Shown here: positions 52,724 through 64,000 of the stretch, one piece after another
Position numbering within the stretch: position 1 is the stretch's first letter
Layout: the number at the start of each line of letters is the position of its first letter
Assembly: GCA_002633005.1 (NCBI GenBank)
Contig: NMRA01000625.1
Location: 124,001 to 188,000 of the forward strand
Reading direction: 5' to 3'
Source: Phoronis australis
Taxonomy: Eukaryota > Phoronida > Phoronidae
DNA: 64,000 bases
Position numbers and translations under genes: made by a program
Notes under the pieces: model-generated
Told to the model about the DNA's origin: nothing
The model's database searches: none
The model's input: the letters and a program-made list of their open reading frames with translations, nothing else

Positions 52724-55700
52724 TCGAATGGGCTTGACCCGCCAACCGCTCCTTTAGGCGTCGAGCTAGTTGTCAGTTCTTTCGGAGCCGAAAATTTATT
52801 TCTAGTCTGAATAAGGAACAAGTTGAAACCAGGTTTATAACGGGAAGCGGTCTATACGAAAAGTTTTTTTCGCCAAAGGCTGATTCGTAGAATCTTTAAA
52901 TTATATATAGGTATAATCAGCCGGGTGCACTCGTGATTGAAATATTTTCACTAGGGCATTCAATCACAGAGTTAGAGCTGTCATTGATGCAACTGACGTG
53001 ATCGCTAACTCAGACTTGCCTACGTACACAGATAAGATGACACATATACAATAGTGTCCTGACCCAAGGTGACCTCGGAGATTACAATACGTCAAGTCTT
53101 TTGTAATCAACAAATAAACATTGTTTTAGTATGATCTTCTTTCATCAGTCTAACCCCGCGGTGACCTATCTCACATCCAATCATATCGCATAACGGTAAC
53201 TCAGTTGTGGTTTACTCCAGCTCAACTAAACGAACTCTGCGTTCATGAAACTAAGGCATTTTAGTCAAATGAATTAAAGGACACTATGTCACATTCTTTA
53301 AGAAGTTAAAAACTCTCGACTTCGACTAGCGTATGTATTTTCAGCATTACTTGTTAACGATTTTGCGCAATAATTCTAAGTGTGGTTAAAGCGTATAAGT
53401 AGATAACGTGATCGACATGCTTCAGCTGTTTATATAAAAACAGACATCGGCTGACTTAAAAAGAACCGGAGCTAACATGTAGTTCAAGTAGAACGTTACC
53501 GTGAATCAGTGATGTCCAAGTATTTTTCATTCTTGCGTTGGAGTCGCGTTTCGGTGGATTTGTACCGAGAGCGAGGTTGCAAACCTAGCATCCGGGTTCA
53601 GCATCCCATCGGCTCACAGTAGCAACATGGTCTTAAAAAAGAAATGTTGCAATACATATACGCACCGAAATTACGTGACACGTCTTTATGCGTTTTTCGT
53701 CTTGTTGCGGTGGCTGAGAAAACAACGATGAACTCATCTTTCTATTAATAAAATAAGCCTTTATCTCTGCCAGATACTTTTTGCATTTGAGGAGCCGGCC
53801 AACTGTTGCTTAAACCACTTTCTAGATAGCGTAATCTATGTAGAGCTGCTGTAAATACCATCCAAGACTGACGAGGCAAGCAGGTGTCCGCAGCATGCAA
53901 GAAATGTTTGGGCTATAAAAAATGCTCGATATTCTTCACCCCTGAGGACGAACTGTTTTCATTTAGCGTGCATTGAACTTTTACATCAAAATGATGTGTG
54001 CAATGCACACGTTATCAACTTGAGCAGCACGTTTATGCATCCGCGGAGGTGTGAATGGGTCCCTGTTTAGTATCGGAAGACGGTGAACATTGTATGAAAT
54101 TCTTCGCGAGCGACACCGTTTGACAAAGAAATTTGACATTACTCTACCGATTTCTTTTTTCCCGGTGGACTTTTTCAATGGTGTTCGTCGGTGGTCAAAT
54201 CGACCTCTTTGTAAGCACAAAGAATTGGCATTCCTTTCCGTTCTACTTTGCTCAATACTAGTGAGATACGGAAAGCGAGCGGTTTTTGTAAATACAGTGT
54301 TCTATGTTCTATACCATTCGCCAGTTACCAGCACATGCAATTATATGGCGAAAGCATAAAGATGGCTGAGATTTGGACTTATCAATCGTGAAGTATTATT
54401 TGAAGTTCACCTTCATGAGAAAAATATGGCGAGTTTCAAACAAACAAAGCAACGTATAACACTCAATGCACGTTAGGCCGAGGTGGTATTTCTAAATTAG
54501 AAATTCTTTTGACAGAGTGTGCTTGGACAATGACGTCCGGCATCCACCTGTCACATGGAATTTGTCGAAAGCATAAAAATTCCAACGTATTTCTTTGAGT
54601 CTCGTGCCGAGTTCAGTTAAAAGTTAAGATATTTGACATTGAAACTGTAACTCCCATATCAACGTGCCAACCTACACTGGGGTTCCCTGTTAACTTCTAG
54701 ATCAGCGTGCTACCCTACACTGAGGTTCAGTGCTTCGTTCAAAGAATGTACTGTCCCAATATTCAGCGCCTCAGAAAGGTAAAGGCGATGCAGAATAATC
54801 ACAATTAGTTCGACACAGACAGACAGACGGACGGAACATATACACTGTCAGACGGGCGAGCACGCCTATCCTAATTAAATATAAAACATTTAAACTACTA
54901 ACTATTCATGTAAAGAGATTGCAATCAAAAGACGAGGCTCAAAAATACATCTATTTGTTTATCTCAAATCGTAAAACAATATTAGGTTATATGCTGCCGT
55001 AAATTTAAGATGATAAACGCGTTTTTGAAATTGGAGTCATTTTTGTTCGCGCATGAGGACACTTGAGTAGGCCTACACGCATCAACACATCTCAGTCACT
55101 TTGCAGAATCAGATACATGTACAACGAATTCCTCAAGGTCTTGCCTCGTTTTAAATTGGTAGTTTTCTAAGACAATTAAGTCATATGTAAAATTTACAAG
55201 ATCAAAAGAAAAAATAGGACATACTCTTCTGTCATCACGACCAAGAAATTAAACAGACGTCCCTGCTATTATGGATAAGTTGGCGTTATCCGAAAAGAAT
55301 TTGTCGCCACACTCTGTCGCGAGGGGTGCCTGACCTAATTAAAATAATTGTAATTACTTCCAGGTACAATAAAGCAACTATCTGTCCCGGAAATGATCAA
55401 TTATTGTTCAATATTTCCAATTTACGCACCACAAACATCGCCCAATTAAAACAGTCACCCGCGAGTCGCTATCACCGTTTGCCAACTGCTTTAATTGAGT
55501 AGAACTGACCCGCGCTCTCATATTTATTAAAATTCTGCACAGTGGTTAAATTAAAACCGCCGCAGCGTTGTTAAGTAAAGCCATGGGTTAAGAACACTTA
55601 TCTGCATGATAGAACCCACCCAGTTGAATTTCAGCATTGTCAGAGAAATTTAACACTGGTGAACAGTTTTGCACCCGTTGCGAGAACGATTTTCATATTT

Positions 55701-55989
55701 ACTATGTAATTTATACTCAAGATACATGCCTATCGTTATTTTTCCGTCGAAAACAGGTCAAATGAAATAGAATTATAATTGATAGAACAAGAATCCAAAT
55801 ATTATTGGGGTATCAATAATTTCATCGTTTTTGGCTGCCATATCGGGACATAACCAGGTTTCACAACAGCACAAGTTGATTTTAAAGACACGATATACAT
55901 ATACATAATGAATTATCATGACCACAAAAGTTGTACCGTTACGTTGAAATGTAATATCGGTCCATAAAACGAGCTCTTTCAAGCGAATT

Positions 55990-56015
55990 CAGCACTTCGT
56001 ATTCGAGAAGTGCTG
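55990..56015. repeat. Small perfect hairpin
   Basis: TCAGCACTTC and GAAGTGCTGA form 10-bp perfect arms around an 8-base loop. There is no T-run or gene context to suggest a function. Confidence 0.6.
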
Positions 56016-59005
56016 ACGTGATGTTTGTTACAAGCAGCAATTGCATACTTGAGGAATACCAGTGCGCTTATTCAATCTTTCTTATTTTGGCAGGTGGTTT
56101 TTAACCGATGTACGACACACCTAATTTAAGTATAAAAATTTCAATAATTCCCAATTAGCGACGTCCGCGAATGCGCGTACATATAATCTTGCACATTGAA
56201 CCAAAACAAACACGTTTAGGTGACACGTGATAGCTGTACGACACGGGGTACCACTTGTTAAGCCAACTGTCCAATCGCAACCAACATACCTTTGCCGTAA
56301 AAGGAATGCTCTAAAATAGATACGACTACGCAAGTTGAAAAGACCAGCCGGTAACCCGAGATACGCCGAGACGTTAATTCGGGACAGCTGGCCTATTATT
56401 TCAAAAATATGCACACAACACGGTTGACCGTGCTATTCTCTTCTCATCTGACAGTGATGGGTTTTGAAAGGTCTTTCAGTCTTTCACGTGTGCCTAAAAA
56501 GAGGAATCGGGTGTTGAAGCCATCAAAAATGACACAGACGTACACGCGTCGCGAGTAAACAACATGCGCCCAATAGCGGTAGGTATAAGGAAATTCCATA
56601 TGGAAACTACGCCGTGTGGTCCCGAGGGCAGAAGCAGATAAAGGGGATGGCCATGTGTTGATGTGCTGCGATTAAAGCTACAGTATTTAGAGATTGAATA
56701 ATGCTATGTATATACAGTCCGAACTAATAGGTTTTCTTAAAAAATATTTTGCTCAAGTGTTTCGCACATGGGCGCAAACACAAGCATCAAAGGATTAAAT
56801 CGTTTATGAATAGACGTTATTCAAGAAAAACTAAAAAAAAATATACTAAGGTACTATAACACGTGTTGCAGACCTGCTACTATCGTCGCAGGCCGTCGTT
56901 ACTTAATTTCATTTTTAATTTAAGTCCCCTCACTCTCAACAAAAAATAATTTCATAAGCTCAAGTAACTTTAAATTTGCGTTCGACTAAAGTGTCAGCTC
57001 GGTTGTGGTTATCATTGTACAAAGAATCACGTACACATGGTGGCCTCAATAATTTCAACCGGCACACTTAAAAAATGTTGCGCGCATTTTAGCCAAATGA
57101 GTATGGCAGCAGTGAAGCTGCGCCTGTCGGATACTTTCGATTAAGAGCATGCGCCCTTATTCCAAAGCGACATTCACCGGTGCATATACATACACAGTAA
57201 GTGAGAAATACACGCACGATACGTATTTTCATGAAGCAAAGTTGAGTGTTAGCGCGCCCTCAAATTCGTCAGTGGCAACAGTGAAGGAGTATTTAAGGAA
57301 CACACTTTCCATGATAAACTGATACCTAAAGTGGTTCTAGTGGCACATGAAACACCAATTTAGTGTTTAAGTAAAAACGAAGTCGAATCTTCATAACGGA
57401 CTGTCTTACATGGAACAAAAAACAATAGCCACTTGCCGGGGTCTACGTGACTAGTTTGATGCCTGTCAAAATGGAGGTAACCTATAAGTGACTTATTACT
57501 AAGAAAAATCTACTTTTGGAGGTGTCAATTAAAATTCTTTGCAGAATCAGTCAGCGCACTATTTCTGTGTATAAAAGTCTCAGACATTTCCAAAACCTTC
57601 AAACCGCTCATAAAATAGTCGTGTTTCAAGCAGTCGGCGCACGACTTAAAACCAGACTATAACTCACCCACCTTTGGCCGTCAAAAAACTAATGATTTAT
57701 AGCACTTTAATTGCCACTATAAAACTGGAATCAACGTAATTGTTCCTTCCTCATTTGAGGACTTTGATCGGGCTCCTTCATAATTGACAGTTCCGGGCAG
57801 GCTGGATGTTATGCTCTGTGCATAAAATGACACGCCGTGAAGCCAACTTATCGAGTCTGATCTCACGCAATAACCACCTGCTAGTCCTTGCCAAGCCCTC
57901 TGATTCGAGTAAGGAACAATTTAAGTCTAGTTTATAGCGCAAAGTGCACTAAATCAAATGTTATTTTGTTGAAGCCAGGTTTATAGCCGCTTTGAAGCTG
58001 CGTTTCGACTCGTTTAGCTACAATCTAAAAAGAAAATCGAATTAGGTCTTTTGCTCCCATAAAATCGGTCCTTTAATATTCAGTTTCCGCAGTCAACTCA
58101 CGTCACATGCAAGGTACACATGCGTCGTTACCGAATTAGCAATTTTAGGGTTGGCAAACCAAAATAAACTAAGAAACGTTTTCTCGAGTCGCTGATACTT
58201 TCGACTGGTAACGAAAATACTGTCACCGTAAGGAATATTATGCGACCGATTTTGACAGTAAAATGCCCGACTCGAGTTTCATTTTTAACCTGCTTAACAG
58301 CACGAAATGCACCTTGAACACTATAAATCACTTGACCCTTCGCAAAAAACACTAAAAATATTCTTTGATATATCCGGTGAGCTAGCGAAATACGAAAAGC
58401 TGTAGAACATTCCACGCATATTACAGTGGGATATTGGAAGATCCGTGTATAAGTACGCATGCTGAAACAACCGTCCCAGTTTTAAATCAAATAATTTTGA
58501 TGTGAACCACATCCATAATTATGGAAGTATTTCAAGAGGAGAAATGTCTTCCTCTCCGAAGTTTCTTAAGCACTTGATTCACTCTTGGGGCTCAGTCAGG
58601 TTAACCCTCCTGAATATTTGATAGTTCTTTCCATGATGACTTCCAGCTTACAGACCAATCAGGTATCCGACCAGTTGATGTCTGGTGTTCAGGGGAGAAA
58701 ACTGATTCTCAAAATGCGGGCACGTTATACCAGACTTTTTATTACCTGTAATTCTTATGGTATTTAACATTTCCTCGAAGTAAAATGTTCGAAGTTTCAC
58801 TGAGACTGGTACTCCCAATGAAAGGCCATCAACATTTCAACTAAAAAAATTACCCACGCTTCTCTGTTATGAGTACAACCAGGAGCTAGACTTCACCATC
58901 ATCAAACGGTTGTCAAAAGAAGTGATCCACTAGATTCTCAGAGAAGTTGAAAGCAAACTAGAACTGTTATGGATTGTAGAATACTAAATAAAACTATAGG
59001 AAGCA

Positions 59006-59011
59006 TTTATT
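59006..59011 (-). promoter_or_regulatory. Candidate poly(A) signal of VPS33A
   Basis: AATAAA on the minus strand about 450 nt downstream of the VPS33A stop. It is a plausible end of the 3' UTR, based on the hexamer only. Confidence 0.35.
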
Positions 59012-59461
59012 TACATCAATAAAATCAAAGATGCAAGAACAATGCAGGACATAAACAATTTATACAAATAACAAGATTGCCTTGAAAAGTAAACTATCCA
59101 CTGTGGTAGTTTCTATAGGAGCAAATCCATGCGTGCATACTGTCAGGAAAATCAAAAACATTTGAGACATCATCTAATTCCATTTAGGTTTATGTCGCAG
59201 CCAAGTCACTTATTCAAAATACTCACTAGACAGGAAGCTTTTGTAATTGCACACAGAGGCAGTGGGTTATCCATCAAGATTTTTTTTCCAAAATCGCCTT
59301 AAATTAACCTTTCCCGAGTAATTCTGTTTAGCCAAATATATACAAATAGACAACAGTGCACTCTATTTGTCCCAAGTTTCCCATCAAGTGTGAACGTGTG
59401 TATAAGATGAAAGTTTCAAAATTCTCACTGCAGAAGATCTCCTTCTAAAGTACCGCCCCTC

Positions 59462-59565
59462 TCAGAAGGGGTTGATCGGCTTAGGTTCAAGTTTATCACA
59501 GAGTCCATTAAGCCAGGACGATCCATTAATGATCTTCGTGGTGGCAATGATGTAGTCTGTTGGAC
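59462..59565 (-). CDS. VPS33A: VPS33A terminal coding exon
   Basis: 104 bp ending at TGA (59462-59464). It encodes [17 protein letters not shown] and then a tail ending PINPF. The acceptor CAG at 59566-59568 is the innermost of a set of near-identical sites carried by the 39-bp repeat immediately upstream. I chose this one because it gives no extra residues relative to the family. Confidence 0.9.
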
Positions 59566-62500
59566 CTGGAATACAAGATGATACAATGATGTAGTCTGTT
59601 GGACCTGGAATACAAAATGATAGAATGATGTAGTCTGTTGGGCCTGTAATACAAGATGATACAATGATGTAGCCTGTTGGACCTGAAATGCAAGATAAAA
59701 CAATGATGTAGTCTGTTAGATTTGGAATACAAGATGACTGCTGCACAATGTTTGTTTTAAATAACGCTTTGTTAAAATGCACTTTTTGACAAAAGGTGGA
59801 ATTGTCATTCTACTCAAAAAGTAGCAAACATTCCTACAGACTCATACACTTGAAATAAAACACCATCTTGAAAAAAAATTCTTTCCTTACCTTTGACAAT
59901 AGGCTAAAAAATTACAATACACTAGTTTGAAAAGGGCCTACACTACTAATCCTTGTTCTGCCAAGCTAATCATTTTGAGAGCTCTCTTGATATAAAGAAC
60001 ATCAGGATATTCAAATTGGAATTTTGCAGTAACTGATCACTTGTATTATAAACTTGATCAATAAAACAAGCATAATGATGCAAACTGCTTTCAATTGTAC
60101 ATCGATGATAACGATTAAGTAAAAATCAAATATCCAAATGGCATCTAGTGACTCCTCATATTCATCCATCACCACAGTCCACAAATACGCAATAGACATT
60201 GGAACCTTAGTGAGTTTCCACACATTGGGATAATTATTAATCCCCATTTCCGTTATAAGAGTGGATGGATGCTTGTCACACACACCTAGACAGGATACTA
60301 GTTCATCAGGGAATCGGTATTCCTTTACTCAACACAGTGGACTGACACAACATAGGTGAAGTGCCCAACTCAAGGAGGCGACTGCGGGCCAAAAATTAAT
60401 TCATGGAATCTCTCAAAAATCCACACTAATCACTCAGCCACATAGCCATTGAGATGTAGACATTTAGAAACTTTTTAAAATTTATAACTAATAATTTATC
60501 TGACTTTTTGTCTTAGGTGAACTTGCGGACCAAACATGGACAAAGCAACTAACCGAAGCCACCTACCGTCTTCTTGTTGAGAGAGAAACCTTAATGCAGC
60601 AATCTCTGCATACGTGACACCACCAAGGAAGACTACTAGCGTCACCTTCTGGTCACCCATACTAGACATGGAGGAAGTAATAGAACTTCCTGAAAAATAA
60701 CAACCAGAATATTACTGTCAATTACAGTTACTGTTAACCCACATCTTGGCACATATTTGCTTTTCCAAACCAACATCATCGATTTCTTACAATTTAACAC
60801 ACAGCTTGGAATTCCACGGGAAGGCCACATACAGCCTTGGCAACTGAAAGTAACCAACCGCCGTGACAACCAACTTAACAGGCCAGATCTGAAGCAATAA
60901 TGATGTGTCAATTCTTCACTAGCCTAAACATCATTTCTGATCTGAGTGAACAACAAGATAACACTAATTTCATAAGAATAAGTGACCTACATCGAAATTT
61001 GTTTTTTGACAAGGTTTACTGCATCCCTTTGCTTAATACCATTTTCATTAAGGAAATCCAAAAAACTAAAAAATGAATTGAAACATGGGGGCCCCTGTGC
61101 TGAAATTTGAAGAAAACTAGTAGACAGAAGAAGTTGACATGGAACATCTTACAGACGTACATAAATACATATCAACAGGTGGCGCTTGCACAACTCCTTA
61201 ACATCAGAAGACCAAACACAACAAACAGAACTGTTGAAGATGTGCAGTAACTTTAAAGGGCCCAATGAGAACATAAAATCTGCAAGGTCATTTATTGATG
61301 TCTGATCTTCAGGATGTCCTCGCTGGTACAACAAGTTTTCTTGAAAGCATTTTCCTTACGTCTTTTCCGTAGACCCACAGGAATCTTCTGAACCTCAGAT
61401 ATCGTTGGTCCCGGTAAAAAGGTCAACATCTCAGAAATACTTCTCCAGTTGTTTTTAGCCAGGAGCTGGGCAAGACGAACGCTAATGGGGGCATAGCCAC
61501 TGAACACGTAAGCGACATCTGATGGGTTCTGCAAAATATGCCCATCACACAGAAAGGGATCTGGTAATTCAACTTATCACACTTCACACTAAGTTTGTGT
61601 AATGTACAGTAAAAATACAAAGCCTAGAAAAGTAGTGTAACAGTGGCTTCATTGAACAATATTGAAGAAAATCAGTCACAGTGAAATTAGTTGATAGCCC
61701 CACACGCAAAATTGAAACATCGTAAAAATTAATCCTAAAAGGAATTTGGAGAATCTTGCATAACACATACATTAGTATCCTTCAGTTTCACGTAAATCCA
61801 ATAAGCCATTTCTGAGATATGATGTTCCGAAGTTTGCCATAACTTTCCGTTCAGCAGTGTCCGATCCTCTGCTGTAGGTACTCACCTGTTCATTCACATC
61901 TTCCACAATGAGGTTTAATGTCTTCAGCAACGTTGTGTAGGTTTTATGCACACCCTGTACTCTAAGTAGCCCTGCCTTCTCTAAGTTGACCAATGTAATC
62001 ATATGTTCAAAGCCATAAGTCTGTAAAGAAAACATTACAGTCACAGAACAGTAGTGTCGCTTAGGTTGTGCACACTCTGTACTCTAAGCAACCCTGCCTT
62101 CTTCATACAGACACTGTGCGAATTCACTTGTGCACTCAGATGCCACAGAGTAAAAACCACTCATCAAAAGTTGCAGAAGGTCTGGTACACATTGCAATAG
62201 ACATGCGCAGGTCGCTCATTAGGGCCCATGGCACTGATCACATAAACCATTATTATTCTTTATTAATGTATAATTAAAATTAAAACAGAGCTGAAGAGCT
62301 AGAGACCTGAGTCGGTCAAGGCTCTAGCAGTGTGCCTCAGTGGGACTGAAACCCACGACCTTGAGTAAAGGAAGCGGCCACACTTCCTCCTCTAAAACCT
62401 CTCAAGTTTACAGTCGACATTTTTGTTTAAGATAATGTCGCGTACATGTAACAAAGCTAGTTGTATTTTAATGTACAAGTATGTAAGCTGTAGGTGTATC

Positions 62501-63229
62501 CAGGCAACCAGTGATAACATAAACCATTAGTGATACCTCGTCCTTCAACTTGTTTGAGTAATGCTGCTCACCTGAATAATTTCTCTTTTGTAATAGTCCA
62601 ACACCTTTTGTTTAAAGCCAGTATTGCACACACACTGTAGACAGAGCAGCCGTAGCACCTGGCAAGACCATGAAACAAAACAGTAAATTACAACCAATGT
62701 AAGGATTAGTTTCTGAACACAAAATGCAATAAAGTTTTATCGACTCGACAATCCTTTTACATGATGGACCATGCAAACAGTCAGACATTTGTCTTTAGAA
62801 ACTTTTCAGTTTTCAGACTTCGGCAATTCTCAGAAGATTTTAGTTTTTATTTAGTGTATACGTCAAGACCAGGCAAAAAAAATTAATAATTTCAGACATG
62901 ACTACTTGAAGCTTAAGCACAATTTTGAACAAAAGTAGCAAAGTTCCAGAGAAAACTATTTCAACCAGTAATCCAAGCATAAATTTTTTTCTTTTTTTTC
63001 AATTCGACAAAACTCTGCAAGTGCAATATCAATTTTACATTGCTTTTTCCTGCAGGAATTCTGTCTGAAAGGAAATTATAGTTAAAAAATGCATTATTAT
63101 AAAGTTTGCTGAAAAATGAGAAGAAAGCCTGTACAAAATAAAGTTTCACCTTTATCAAGGGTTCCTGCCTTGCTATGCAATCTTCTATGAAAGGACTGGC
63201 TTTATCTGTATCTATTGCATTAATGAATT
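59462..63229 (-). CDS. VPS33A: VPS33A, C-terminal six exons (gene continues beyond window)
   Basis: Sec1/Munc18-family protein that sits in the HOPS and CORVET tethering complexes and clasps SNARE bundles during late endosome, lysosome and early endosome fusion. Six exons in consistent phase (63150-63229, 62572-62658, 61886-62020, 61360-61528, 60567-60689, 59462-59565) encode about 232 residues, roughly the last two-fifths of a protein near 600 residues long. Recognised strings are [81 protein letters not shown] and [14 protein letters not shown]. [14 protein letters not shown] and IATTKxxNGxSW point to VPS33A, not VPS33B. All introns use GT/AG. The C terminus runs about seven residues further than I recall for the vertebrate protein. 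N-terminal exons lie to the right of 64000. Confidence 0.93.
59548..59742. repeat. 39-bp minisatellite, five units, spanning the last VPS33A splice acceptor
   Basis: Units start at 59548, 59587, 59626, 59665 and 59704, with the plus-strand consensus beginning TGATGTAGTCTGTTGGACCT. Each unit contains the reverse complement of an intron end plus the first codons of the VPS33A terminal exon. Units 1-4 keep CAG|G; in unit 5 the AG is changed to AA. The unit length is 13 codons and the exon frame stays open through all units. Confidence 0.92.
60567..60689 (-). CDS. VPS33A: VPS33A exon E ([16 protein letters not shown])
   Basis: 123 bp in frame with its neighbours, with acceptor TTATTTTTCAG and donor GACG|GTAGGT. 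After a Ser/Met-rich start it encodes [20 protein letters not shown], the conserved strand-helix near the end of SM proteins. Confidence 0.95.
61360..61528 (-). CDS. VPS33A: VPS33A exon D ([14 protein letters not shown])
   Basis: 169 bp, 56 codons plus one base. The acceptor is CATATTTTGCAG before 61528 and the donor is AGAC|GTAAGG (GT at 61358-61359). It contains [26 protein letters not shown] and LPGP, which are the strongest VPS33A-specific matches. Confidence 0.95.
61772..61848 (-). repeat. Dispersed repeat family copy in VPS33A intron
   Basis: The minus strand contains AACTTCGGAACATCATATCT followed by CAGAAATGGCT, matching 41660-41700 and, less closely, 21775-21805 on the plus strand. 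It is a third copy of the same family, close to the exon C donor. Confidence 0.65.
61886..62020 (-). CDS. VPS33A: VPS33A exon C (TYGFEH...EDVNEQ)
   Basis: 135 bp, 45 whole codons, with acceptor TTTTCTTTACAG and donor CAG|GTGAGT. It encodes [19 protein letters not shown] through EDVNEQ. A decayed copy of part of this exon lies about 40 bp upstream of it on the minus strand (62062-62107). Confidence 0.92.
62062..62107 (-). pseudogene. Decayed partial copy of VPS33A exon C
   Basis: On the minus strand this reads [11 protein letters not shown], nearly the same as [11 protein letters not shown] in exon C (around 61938-61985), with several base differences. It sits in the intron just upstream of exon C, so it is a local duplication of part of the exon. 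It lacks the rest of the exon and I see no good splice sites. Confidence 0.7.
62270..62400 (-). mobile_element. tRNA-derived SINE-like element
   Basis: On the minus strand AAGGTCGTGGGTTTCAGTCC is followed by CAC. It contains a perfect T-arm, stem GTGGG/CCCAC with loop TTTCAGT (62340-62356), which is the B-box of a tRNA-type Pol III promoter. A looser A-box-like GTGTGGCCGC precedes it. No full cloverleaf forms, so this is not a working tRNA gene. The 3' part contains a short hairpin with GCTAGAG/CTCTAGC arms. It lies in the VPS33A intron between exons B and C. Confidence 0.55.
62572..62658 (-). CDS. VPS33A: VPS33A exon B (VLRLLCLQ...KREIIQ)
   Basis: 87 bp, 29 whole codons, with acceptor TTGCCAG and donor [17 protein letters not shown], then [12 protein letters not shown], match VPS33A closely. 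Confidence 0.92.
63150..63229 (-). CDS. VPS33A: VPS33A exon A (IDTDK...IEDCIA segment)
   Basis: 80 bp: two bases completing a codon, then 26 codons. The acceptor is TTTTTGTTTCAG before 63229 and the donor is AAAG|GTGAAA after 63150. It encodes [10 protein letters not shown] and the [13 protein letters not shown] segment of the helical C-terminal half. Confidence 0.88.
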
Positions 63230-64000
63230 CTGAAACAAAAACAAGCTTTACAAGCTCAACAGCATATTCACACAAAATGTCTCCAATCTTCAACACATTA
63301 TTAGGAATAGTGGAGTGACAAATTTTACCACAACTATACGTTACAGTAAAAATTCTTCAGTTTGGTACAAAATATGGTGGACAGGTGAAATTTCCTTTTG
63401 TTAAATTTCTAAACAAAAATAACTTTTCAAGAAATTTCTTTTGCCTTCATCTTGGTTTGTATAGCATAACTATTACCAAATAACAGTTGGTAACATTTTG
63501 AGCATTTGCAACAATGTGGTAAGCCTCGGATAGAAATTTGTCAACTTTAGCAATTATTTTGCCCCAAATTGAAATACCATTAACATAAGAACTTTGAGCA
63601 TATGCAGCAGCACAGCAGTAAGACTTCAAAGCTATTCCAGAAAGCTTTTGTCCAAATTTGATTTTTACTGCAGGAATCCAACCAACCCGTAGTATTCAGT
63701 GGCTGAAACTTTTGTCTATCGATTATGATTATTCACTGGACCTTTAGCATCGGCATTCATAAGATATCTTAAACATTCAAGCAACTCTGCAACCTTTCTA
63801 AGTCAGTGATTGAAGCGCAAAGAAGAGGTGAAACTATTCACAATCATGACTCAACAGAGAACCCTATACAATCAGCTACTTCGTCATCCCCGATATTAAA
63901 TATGGCGCACTTTCAACATAGACGTCCCACATCACATCTGACGCAAACAAGTCAAGATATTTTTGAAATTCATCCTGGTACGGGAATTGGGGATAGTTGG
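63230..64000. other. VPS33A intron, no exon seen
   Basis: Upstream of exon A on the minus strand. I looked for an exon ending with the conserved Glu-Gln before the first base of the split Glu codon and did not find one. The next exon should lie past the window edge. Confidence 0.5.

Larger units (their letters stand above)
45939..59005. other. Intergenic stretch between VPS33A and Scratch
   Basis: No exon was recognised. It includes a G-rich run with an N at 46789, an inverted repeat at 52412-52723, a hairpin at 55990-56015 and an unassigned 99-codon open frame at 49729-50028 on the minus strand. Confidence 0.45.

Noticed and set aside
53541-53625. Possible tRNA-like stretch (CCGGGTTCAGCATCCC)
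   Set aside because: The T-arm does not pair properly and no A-box lies at the right spacing.
59566-59782. Repeat-encoded peptide (PTDYII units) as a separate small protein
   Set aside because: It is the minisatellite read in the VPS33A frame, with no start or promoter of its own.
1-64000. CRISPR arrays, bacterial operons or phage genes
   Set aside because: The introns, exon structure and animal genes show this is eukaryotic nuclear DNA. The tandem repeats are satellites without spacers.

Overview
This is eukaryotic, AT-rich nuclear DNA from an invertebrate animal. It has short exons with GT/AG borders, introns of hundreds of bases to many kilobases, no operons, decayed retroposons and microsatellites. 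The genes are bilaterian developmental and trafficking genes. The window gives no firm species signal. A marine invertebrate, perhaps a mollusc, is my tentative guess: the string AAGGGAGATAACTC at 23750-23763 is one I associate with mollusc genomes. Two places look like unmerged alleles separated by a single N, so the source was probably heterozygous and shotgun-assembled.

Three genes can be supported, all on the minus strand. (1) 15004-16183 is one large exon of an Ajuba/LIMD1/WTIP-type LIM protein. It encodes the proline/serine-rich pre-LIM region and stops at a splice donor just before the first LIM domain. The LIM exons are not in the window and must lie left of position 1, so 1-15003 reads as intron. 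(2) 30237-40642 is a complete two-exon Scratch gene of the Snail superfamily. A SNAG-domain exon (40561-40642) is joined across an intron of about 8.9 kb to an exon with five zinc fingers (30237-31637). The zinc-finger exon is disrupted by a 498-bp direct repeat around an N at 31019, which looks like an assembly artefact. (3) 59462-63229 holds the last six coding exons of VPS33A, the Sec1/Munc18 subunit of HOPS/CORVET. Its N-terminal exons lie beyond 64000.

The rest is intron or intergenic DNA. It contains a 101-bp satellite (365-896), a decayed LINE 3' end with a GAA tail (20631-20990), a dispersed repeat family with copies near 20 kb, 21.7 kb, 41.7 kb and 61.8 kb, an inverted dispersed pair (19.1 and 26.2 kb), several foldbacks, a tRNA-derived SINE-like element (62270-62400) and a second N-joined duplication (44570-45938).

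The most interesting points are these. A 39-bp minisatellite has copied the last 3' splice site of VPS33A so that four in-frame acceptors are available. The Ajuba-like exon has an internally duplicated 29-residue pre-LIM motif and three PPxY motifs. Scratch has an unusual SNAG sequence and AU-rich plus Pumilio-type sites in its 3' region. An Ajuba-family gene lies beside a SNAG-domain gene, and those two families are known to interact. I found no convincing new biological system.
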